Source of the DNA: an uncultured Phycisphaerales bacterium
GTDB lineage: Bacteria > Planctomycetota > Phycisphaerae > Phycisphaerales > UBA1924
DNA: 6,687 bases
Reading direction: 5' to 3'
NCBI GenBank assembly: GCA_937871415.1
Contig: CALMQD010000175.1
Coordinates: 1 to 6,687, forward strand
Shown here in pieces: positions 1 through 4,968 of this stretch (positions are counted from its first letter, which is position 1; every line of letters starts with the position of its first letter). The notes beneath the pieces were generated by a model. That model did no database searches. It saw only the letters and a list, made by a program, of their open reading frames with translations, and had not been told where the DNA came from. Position numbers and translations under genes: made by a program.

Positions 1-908
1 CCAACCGGCCGAAGATCTACGACGTGCCCGTACACCAGGCCCCCGCACTCTCGGCGGTCTATTCCGATCCCCCGCTGCCCGAGACGCGACTCACCGCCAA
101 CCTCGAGGTCGCCAAGACCGCCGACTCGAAGTTCATTCAGGGCTGGTTCCACCGCGTCTGGGAGCGCAGGCCGCTGAAGTTCTCCCTCCTGGTCGTGCTG
201 GCGGTCGCAGTGGCGTCGCTTTTCGAGATTGTTCCGACGTTCCTCATCAAGAGCAGCGGGCCGACGAGCGCGAGCGTCCAGCCGTACACGCCGCTGGAGT
301 TGTACGGGCGCGACATCTACATCGCCGAGGGCTGCTACAACTGCCACTCGCAGATGATCCGCCCGCTCTGGGAGGAGAAGAAGCGCTACGGCGAGTTCAG
401 CAAGCCGGGCGAGTTCGTGTACGACCATCCGTTCCAGTGGGGCTCGCGCCGCATCGGGCCGGACCTGGCGCGCGAAGGACTCATCAACCCGAGCGCCGAC
501 TGGCACCTGCGCCACTTCAAGAATCCGCGCGACATCAAGCCCGAGTCGATCATGCCGACCTACGGGCACCTGTTCGACCAGGCGATCGACTTCGACGCGG
601 CCGAGTCGCGTGTCCGGGCGATGGCGATGCTCGGCGTGCCGTACGGCGATGCGGTGAAGAAGGGTGCGGCCGCCGAGATGGCGCGCACGCAGGCCAGGGC
701 GGTCGCGGCCGAGGCCGAGAATCAGTCGCCCGGTTCCTACAAGAACCTCGACGACAAGAAGATCGTCGCGCTCATCGCCTACATCAAGCGCCTGGGCACG
801 GATCTGTCCAAACCGGCGCCCGCCCCCGCCGCGCCGGTGACGGCGTCGGGTCCGCAGGCCCCGAGGACCGAGCCGGGCAAGCCCGAACGGACGATCTCGT
901 CACGCTGA
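1..908 (+). CDS. ccoO: cbb3-type cytochrome c oxidase mono-heme subunit CcoO, 5'-partial; probably the C-terminal half of a CcoN-CcoO fusion
   Basis: This is the membrane-anchored monoheme cytochrome c subunit of cbb3 oxidase, which passes electrons towards the catalytic CcoN subunit. Residues are counted from the GTG at 24. There is one membrane span at about 51-76, then the family signature PYTPLELYGRDIY (88-100), a heme c site CYNCH (C104, C107, H108) and the likely distal ligand M177 in SIMPTY. The motif YDHPFQWGSRR is typical of CcoO. The C-terminus is a Pro/Ala-rich tail. The frame is open to the left edge (codons from base 3), and the GTG at 24 has no ribosome binding site. About 50 residues precede the membrane anchor, whereas stand-alone CcoO proteins begin close to it. 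I therefore infer that this is the end of a fused CcoN-CcoO polypeptide, as known in Bacteroidetes and some other phyla. The CcoO identity is secure; the fusion is likely but its upstream part is not visible. Confidence 0.93.
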   Translation, partial: NRPKIYDVPVHQAPALSAVYSDPPLPETRLTANLEVAKTADSKFIQGWFHRVWERRPLKFSLLVVLAVAVASLFEIVPTFLIKSSGPTSASVQPYTPLELYGRDIYIAEGCYNCHSQMIRPLWEEKKRYGEFSKPGEFVYDHPFQWGSRRIGPDLAREGLINPSADWHLRHFKNPRDIKPESIMPTYGHLFDQAIDFDAAESRVRAMAMLGVPYGDAVKKGAAAEMARTQARAVAAEAENQSPGSYKNLDDKKIVALIAYIKRLGTDLSKPAPAPAAPVTASGPQAPRTEPGKPERTISSR

Positions 909-928
909 CCGAGGACCGCCAAACGCAC

Positions 929-933
929 AGGAG
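929..933 (+). promoter_or_regulatory. Ribosome binding site of ccoQ
   Basis: AGGAG lies 7 bases before the ATG at 941. It supports translation of this short gene and decides its start within a much longer open frame. Confidence 0.75.
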
Positions 934-940
934 CGCTCCC

Positions 941-1156
941 ATGTCCGAACTCATGAGCTCGTTCAAACTGACGACGTACCCGATCGTGGCGCTGGTGCTG
1001 TTTCTCGGCGCGTTCCTCGCGGTTTGCGTCATGATCTTCCGCAAGTCCGGCCGGGACTCGCTCCGCCACGCCGCGAGTATCCCGCTCTCGGATGCGCCGA
1101 CCCCGCCGTGTTGCGACCGGTGCACGCAGACCGGCGGTTCATCGGCGCCGGACTGA
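941..1156 (+). CDS. ccoQ: CcoQ/FixQ-like small subunit of cbb3 oxidase
   Basis: This is a 71-residue single-span protein in the normal ccoQ position between ccoO and ccoP. In studied bacteria CcoQ stabilises the assembled oxidase or the binding of CcoP. It has a short polar N-terminus, a hydrophobic span at about 13-33 (YPIVALVLFLGAFLAVCVMI), and a basic stretch RKSGR just after it, giving the usual inside-positive pattern. The start ATG has a good AGGAG at 7 bases. The same frame is open far upstream as a shadow of ccoO, so the start was chosen from the ribosome binding site and the family's normal length. The tail is odd: residues 57-61 read CCDRC, followed by a Gly/Ser-rich end, while CcoQ tails are usually short and acidic. 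Primary sequence conservation in this family is weak, so the assignment rests on context, size and topology. Confidence 0.82.
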   Translation: MSELMSSFKLTTYPIVALVLFLGAFLAVCVMIFRKSGRDSLRHAASIPLSDAPTPPCCDRCTQTGGSSAPD

Positions 1157-1274
1157 GTCCCCCACTCCTCGACCCGTTCCACAACCGTTCCCCTCCGACC
1201 CGCATGCTTCGCCGGCCCCCCACCACCCCCGACCCCCCGCCCCCCAGACAACCGCCCGGCAGGACGAACAAACC
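1157..1274 (+). other. C-rich, G-poor gap between ccoQ and ccoP
   Basis: The gap holds no gene and no clear hairpin. A hand count of 1157-1260 gives 63 C, 16 G, 14 A and 11 T on the coding strand, with C runs concentrated at 1211-1246. The ccoP reading frame happens to stay open across it. Strong C-over-G bias with little secondary structure is the property of Rho loading (rut) sites, so it may affect the relative expression of ccoP and the genes beyond. That function is inferred only. Confidence 0.5.
1261..1264 (+). promoter_or_regulatory. Possible ribosome binding site of ccoP
   Basis: AGGA lies 10 bases before the ATG at 1275, which is somewhat long. It is the best candidate near that start and agrees with the CcoP N-terminal homology. 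Confidence 0.5.
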
Positions 1275-1868
1275 ATGGCCCGCGTCAAAGACCATCTCTC
1301 CGACCACGAGTACGACGGCATCCGCGAGTACGACAACCCGACGCCCGGATGGTGGCACCTGATCTTCGTCGCCACCGTTGCGTTCTCGCTGCTCTACTTC
1401 GCGTATTTCCATTTCAACGCCAAAGCGCCGACGCCCTTTACCCGTCTGGCACGCAAGCAGATGGTGGAGGACAAGAAGATCTTCGGCGCCCTCGGCGAAC
1501 TGCAGCCCGACGACGCGACCTTCTTCAAGCTCATGGGCGATGAGAAGCTCATGAGCGTCGCCGCGGGCATGTTCGCCGGCAACTGCGCCTCGTGCCACGC
1601 CCGCGACGGCGGCGGCATCAACGGCGTGAACCTGACCGACAACTTCTACAAGAACGTCAAGGTGATGACGGATATCTACGGCGTCATCACCAACGGTGCG
1701 AACGCCGGGGCCATGCCCGCCCAGGCGGCCTACTCGAAGAACGAACGCCTGCTGCTCGCGGCCTACGTCGCGTCCCTGCGCGGCACCAAGCCCGCAGCGC
1801 CCAAGGCCCCCGAGGGGAGTGAGATCCCCGCGTGGCCCAAGCCCGGAGAGAAGTCGGCGGCGAAATAG
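1275..1868 (+). CDS. ccoP: cbb3-type cytochrome c oxidase subunit CcoP, mono-heme form
   Basis: This is the cytochrome c entry subunit of cbb3 oxidase, 197 residues long. The N-terminus carries the CcoP signature YDGIREYDNPTPGWW (13-27), followed by one membrane span at about 28-47. A single periplasmic cytochrome c domain follows, with heme site CASCH (C104, C107, H108) and the likely distal ligand M147 in GAMPAQ. The C-terminus (about 173-197) is a Pro/Lys/Ala-rich tail. Classical proteobacterial CcoP is near 300 residues with two CXXCH sites; only one is present here, and the ORF is intact, so a whole cytochrome domain is absent rather than broken. The start at 1275 was preferred to the in-frame ATG at 1092 because the signature begins just after it and the upstream stretch has low-complexity composition. 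The gene lies 118 bases after ccoQ. Confidence 0.93.
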   Translation: MARVKDHLSDHEYDGIREYDNPTPGWWHLIFVATVAFSLLYFAYFHFNAKAPTPFTRLARKQMVEDKKIFGALGELQPDDATFFKLMGDEKLMSVAAGMFAGNCASCHARDGGGINGVNLTDNFYKNVKVMTDIYGVITNGANAGAMPAQAAYSKNERLLLAAYVASLRGTKPAAPKAPEGSEIPAWPKPGEKSAAK

Positions 1869-1919
1869 CGCTTGAGCCGGCGGGCCACGGCCGCCCGTCG
1901 CTTTTCAGTCATTCGACAT

Positions 1920-1957
1920 TGGACCGAGAGCACCGCTTGCCCGCGGCCCTCGGTCCA
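1920..1957 (+). repeat. Inverted repeat (potential hairpin) before ccoG
   Basis: TGGACCGAG at 1920-1928 pairs perfectly with CTCGGTCCA at 1949-1957, leaving a 20-base loop with a few further possible pairs. It ends where the ccoG ribosome binding region begins. No T-run follows, so it does not look like an intrinsic terminator. It could be an operator, an RNA stem that adjusts ccoG translation, or a processing or stability element separating the structural from the assembly genes. Confidence 0.55.
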
Positions 1958-1966
1958 GGGAAGGGA
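1957..1966 (+). promoter_or_regulatory. Ribosome binding region of ccoG
   Basis: The purine-rich run AGGGAAGGGA contains AGGGA at 1957-1961, 8 bases before the ATG at 1970. Its first base is also the last base of the inverted repeat, so a folded stem could limit ribosome access. Confidence 0.65.
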
Positions 1967-1969
1967 CAC

Positions 1970-3535
1970 ATGACCACGAACGTCACAAAGCCCGCCGACG
2001 CCGGTCCGGCCGGCGCGGAACGGCCCGACCGGGCGCACGCCGGTGTCGCCCAGGCGACCGCCGCCCGCTCGCTCGAGACCGCGCCGCCCGGGATTCTTTC
2101 GACGCTGAACGAAGACGGTTCGCGGCGGTGGCTTAAGCCCAAACCCAGCCCGGGGCGTTACCTGACCCGGCGACGCATCGTCGCCTGGATGTTGATCGCG
2201 ATCTTCACCGCGTTGCCCTGGATCCGGATCAACGGGCATCCGTCGATCCTGCTCGACCTCTCGACGCGCCGGTTCTATCTCTTCGGCGCGACATTCATGC
2301 CCACCGACACGCTCCTGCTGGCCCTGCTGCTGGTCGGCGCATTTGTTGCGGTCTTCTTTTTCACGAGCGTGTTCGGGCGGGTGTGGTGCGGCTGGGGATG
2401 TCCGCAGACCGTGTACATGGAGTTCGTGTTCCGGCCGATCGAGCGCTTCTTTGAGGGCACACCGGGACGCACGAAAAAGGGCATCTTCCAAACGACCCCG
2501 CTGGGCAAGGTCGCGAAGTGGATCGTCTACGTGGTGCTCGCCGGGCACCTGGCCAACACGTTCCTGGCCTACTTCGTCGGCGTCGACAATCTGGTCATCT
2601 GGACGTTCCGCTCGCCGCTGGAGCACTGGGCGCCCTTCCTGGTCTTCGCGGTTGTCACCGGGCTGATGCTCTTTGACTTCGGTTTCTTCCGCGAGCAGAC
2701 GTGCCTGGTCGCGTGTCCGTACGGGCGGTTCCAGTCGGTCATGCTCGACCGCCGGTCGCTCATCGTCTCGTACGACCCGAAGCGCGGCGAGCCTCGCGGC
2801 AAGGCGGCCCGCAAGACCGGCGCCGACGTGTCGCTCCCGGTGCTCGGCGACTGCATCGACTGCCGCATGTGCGTGACCACCTGCCCCACCGGCATCGATA
2901 TCCGCAACGGACTGCAGATGGAGTGCATCCACTGCACGCAGTGCATCGACGCCTGCGACGCGGTGATGGAGAAGATCGGCAAGCCCCGCGGCCTCATCCG
3001 CTACGCCTCGCAGGCGACCATCGGCGGTGACAAGGCCCGCCGCCTGCACATCCGCCCGGTGGTGTACGCCGTTGTCCTGACGGTCATCGCCTCGGCGTTC
3101 GTGATCGTTCTGCTCAACCGATCGCCGCTGGACGTGCAGATCCTGCGTGTCCGCGGCTTGCCCTACACCACCACGGCGCATGGAGACATCGCCAACAACG
3201 TGCGCATCCGCCTGGTCAATCGGGGCGACACGCCCGCGACGTTTACGGTCGGTCTCGAAGATCACGACGGCCTGAGCGTCTCGACCGACGCGCCTTCCGT
3301 GCTCCTCCGGCCGGGCGAGATGAAATCGGTGCTCGCCACGATCACCGCGCCGTTCGAGAAGTTTGAGCGGGGACACCTGGAGGCGCACGTGAAGATCACC
3401 GGCGACAACAACGTGACTCGCCGAGTGGAATACAGACTGGTCGGCCCGTCCACCCGACCGGCCGCGCCGCGTCCGACTTCGACTCCAGCCTCGGGCGGCG
3501 CACCGACACCGGCGGACTCGGGGGTGAAACCATGA
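1970..3535 (+). CDS. ccoG: cbb3 oxidase assembly protein CcoG/FixG (RdxA family), polyferredoxin membrane protein
   Basis: CcoG is a membrane iron-sulfur protein needed for cbb3 oxidase biogenesis; characterised members reduce Cu(II) to Cu(I) for delivery to CuB. The 521 residues run as follows: an Ala/Pro-rich N-terminus (1-40); spans near 70-85, 113-134, 183-205 and 221-240; Cys pairs CGWGCP (C140, C144) and CLVACP (C245, C249); two 4Fe-4S motifs, CIDCRMCVTTCP (C295, C298, C301, C305) and CIHCTQCIDACD (C319, C322, C325, C329); a last span at 363-383; and a C-terminal beta-rich Ig-like domain (about 388-492). A Pro/Thr-rich tail ends the protein. The start was chosen for its strong ribosome binding site; the open frame extends further upstream but into the tail of ccoP. 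The stop overlaps the ccoH start by 4 bases. Confidence 0.95.
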   Translation: MTTNVTKPADAGPAGAERPDRAHAGVAQATAARSLETAPPGILSTLNEDGSRRWLKPKPSPGRYLTRRRIVAWMLIAIFTALPWIRINGHPSILLDLSTRRFYLFGATFMPTDTLLLALLLVGAFVAVFFFTSVFGRVWCGWGCPQTVYMEFVFRPIERFFEGTPGRTKKGIFQTTPLGKVAKWIVYVVLAGHLANTFLAYFVGVDNLVIWTFRSPLEHWAPFLVFAVVTGLMLFDFGFFREQTCLVACPYGRFQSVMLDRRSLIVSYDPKRGEPRGKAARKTGADVSLPVLGDCIDCRMCVTTCPTGIDIRNGLQMECIHCTQCIDACDAVMEKIGKPRGLIRYASQATIGGDKARRLHIRPVVYAVVLTVIASAFVIVLLNRSPLDVQILRVRGLPYTTTAHGDIANNVRIRLVNRGDTPATFTVGLEDHDGLSVSTDAPSVLLRPGEMKSVLATITAPFEKFERGHLEAHVKITGDNNVTRRVEYRLVGPSTRPAAPRPTSTPASGGAPTPADSGVKP

Positions 3536-4137
3536 GCCCTCATCGATTCAGGTTCTGGCCCGCGGGCATCTTCGTGCTGCTGGGGATGAACTTCGTCGTT
3601 GTCGGCATCACCGTGTACGCCGCGGTCACGACCCGCACTCCCGTCGAGCGCGATTACTACCAGCGTGCTCTGCACTTCGACGACAACGCCCAACAGCGGC
3701 GCATGAACCAATCGCTGGGTTGGAGGTTGGAGGCGACGCTTCGCGCCCGGGCGCCCGAGCCGTCCGAGCTTCCTCAGCCCCCGCGCGAACTTCCGAACTC
3801 GGACGCCGTTTCCACACCCTCACTCTCCAAGGTCCCTTCCAGTGCCTCCACGCCGACGCTGCACACCATGCTGACCGACTCGGAGGGCAAACCGATTCGG
3901 TCGGCGCAGATCGGCGTGGAGGCCGTTTACGAATCCGATCCGGGCGTGCGTTTCGAGGGTGAGTTGGTCGAGGTGGCGCCCGGCGAGTACGCCGCGGCGA
4001 TCCCGCTCGACCGGTCCGGGTTGTGGCGGATGTCGCTCATCGCCAGCGCTTCGGGGGTGACATTCACCGACGAGCAGCTTTTCAACGTTCGATCATTGTC
4101 CGACCCGCAGACGCCGGGCGTGCGGAGCGCCCACTGA
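3532..4137 (+). CDS. ccoH: FixH/CcoH family cbb3 oxidase assembly protein
   Basis: FixH/CcoH is a single-span membrane protein needed for cbb3 assembly and is thought to work with the copper ATPase CcoI. This one has 201 residues: a short basic N-terminus containing FRFWPAG, a membrane span at about 10-32, the family-typical segment ERDYYQRALHFD (39-50) just outside the membrane, and a periplasmic beta-rich C-terminal domain (about 107-188) with GEYAAAIPL and LWRMSLIA. A Pro/Ser-rich stretch (about 73-106) separates the two halves; it looks like a flexible linker and makes the protein longer than the usual roughly 150-170 residues. The ATG lies in an ATGA overlap with the ccoG stop, with a weak GGGGGTGA just upstream, so translation is probably coupled to ccoG. 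Identity rests on N-terminal layout and context. Confidence 0.88.
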   Translation: MSPHRFRFWPAGIFVLLGMNFVVVGITVYAAVTTRTPVERDYYQRALHFDDNAQQRRMNQSLGWRLEATLRARAPEPSELPQPPRELPNSDAVSTPSLSKVPSSASTPTLHTMLTDSEGKPIRSAQIGVEAVYESDPGVRFEGELVEVAPGEYAAAIPLDRSGLWRMSLIASASGVTFTDEQLFNVRSLSDPQTPGVRSAH

Positions 4138-4931
4138 TGCTGACCTCGTTCCTCGCCATTTTCACCGCCAGCGTGGTGGGCAGCCTGCACTGTGCCGGCA
4201 TGTGCGGTGCGTTCTGCGCTGTCGCCACCACGACACCCCTGACGATCGACGGCCGATCGGCCGCGGGATCGGGCGCTGCCGCGGCGGCCGCGCCCGTGTT
4301 CTCGCTCGGTCATCTCCGAACGGCGGTCGTGCTCTCGAGCGCGTACAACCTCGGCCGGCTCGCGACGTACACGACGCTCGGAGCCATCGCCGGCGCGATC
4401 GGGCACGCCGTCGATCTGGGCGCTTCGGCGGTCGGGCTTCAGCGCGGCGCGGCCTACGGCGCGGGCGCGTTCATGCTCGCGATCGGCATCGTCGGCATCG
4501 CGCGCGGGCTCGGCATCCGTCTGCCCTCGGTCCCGGTTCCCGCGGGTGTATCACGTCTCGCGGCCAGGGGACACCGGTGGGCTTCCCAGCACGGACCCGT
4601 CACTCGCGCCGCGCTCATCGGCCTGTTGACCACGCTTCTGCCGTGCGGCTTCCTGTACGCGTTCCTGGTGACCGCCGCCGGCACCAGCCACCCGCTCTCG
4701 GGCGCCCTGGCGATGCTGGCGTTCTGGCTGGGCACTCTCCCTGTCATGACGTCGCTGGGCGTGGGGGTTCAGTCGGTGCTCGCGCCTGTCCGTCGATACA
4801 TCCCGGTCATCACGGCCGTGGCGCTCGTGGCGCTCGGTCTGCTCACGCTCAGCGGACGGATGGCCTTTATTCCCGCCGACGCGGCGGGCGCCGAGAAGCA
4901 CCGGGCGGGAGACTGCCCGCTTTGCCACTGA
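4137..4931 (+). CDS. SafE/DsbD_2-like multi-span membrane protein (annotated in many genomes as sulfite exporter TauE/SafE family)
   Basis: This 264-residue hydrophobic protein belongs, from its motifs, to the DsbD_2-like group commonly found beside ccoH, ccoI and ccoS and implicated in metal handling or thiol redox. Near the N-terminus is SLHCAGMCGAF (H18, C19, C23), followed by a hydrophilic Gly/Ala loop (about 38-58). Further spans lie near 62-90, 105-124, 156-180, 186-208 and 222-240, with YNLGRLATYT (70-79) and LLPCGFLYAF (C170) as family landmarks. The protein ends in CPLCH (C260, C263, H264) directly before the stop. The start ATG overlaps the ccoH stop by one base (TGATG), and GGAG lies 9 bases upstream. 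The cbb3 context favours copper supply or oxidase maturation over sulfite export, but the transported or reduced substrate is not shown by the sequence. Confidence 0.85.
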   Translation: MLTSFLAIFTASVVGSLHCAGMCGAFCAVATTTPLTIDGRSAAGSGAAAAAAPVFSLGHLRTAVVLSSAYNLGRLATYTTLGAIAGAIGHAVDLGASAVGLQRGAAYGAGAFMLAIGIVGIARGLGIRLPSVPVPAGVSRLAARGHRWASQHGPVTRAALIGLLTTLLPCGFLYAFLVTAAGTSHPLSGALAMLAFWLGTLPVMTSLGVGVQSVLAPVRRYIPVITAVALVALGLLTLSGRMAFIPADAAGAEKHRAGDCPLCH

Positions 4932-4968
4932 CCCGCGGCGCTCGTTGCCGCACCCGCCCCATCGACCC

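Noticed and set aside
24..26. GTG at 24 as the true start of ccoO
   Set aside because: There is no ribosome binding site, the frame stays open upstream, and the N-terminus would be too long for a stand-alone CcoO.
1092..1274. Upstream ATG at 1092 as the start of ccoP
   Set aside because: The extra 61 residues overlap ccoQ and are low-complexity Arg/Pro sequence. The CcoP signature begins just after the ATG at 1275.
1920..1957. Inverted repeat as an intrinsic terminator of ccoP
   Set aside because: The loop is 20 bases long and no T-run follows; a purine-rich ribosome binding region comes directly after the right arm.
2192..2205. FNR-like box TTGAT-CGCG-ATCTT
   Set aside because: It lies inside ccoG, where it encodes membrane-span residues, and the second half differs from the ATCAA consensus. 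No promoter or gene start is nearby.
1763..3388. Long open frame (541 codons) on the minus strand opposite ccoG
   Set aside because: It lies opposite a gene with full CcoG motifs, and its translation is rich in Arg, Asp, Glu and His with no recognisable domain. This is expected as the antisense of GC-rich coding DNA.
4914..4928. Terminal CPLCH of the SafE-like protein as a heme c attachment site
   Set aside because: It is the last five residues of the protein, with no surrounding cytochrome c fold and no distal ligand. A metal or thiol site is more plausible.
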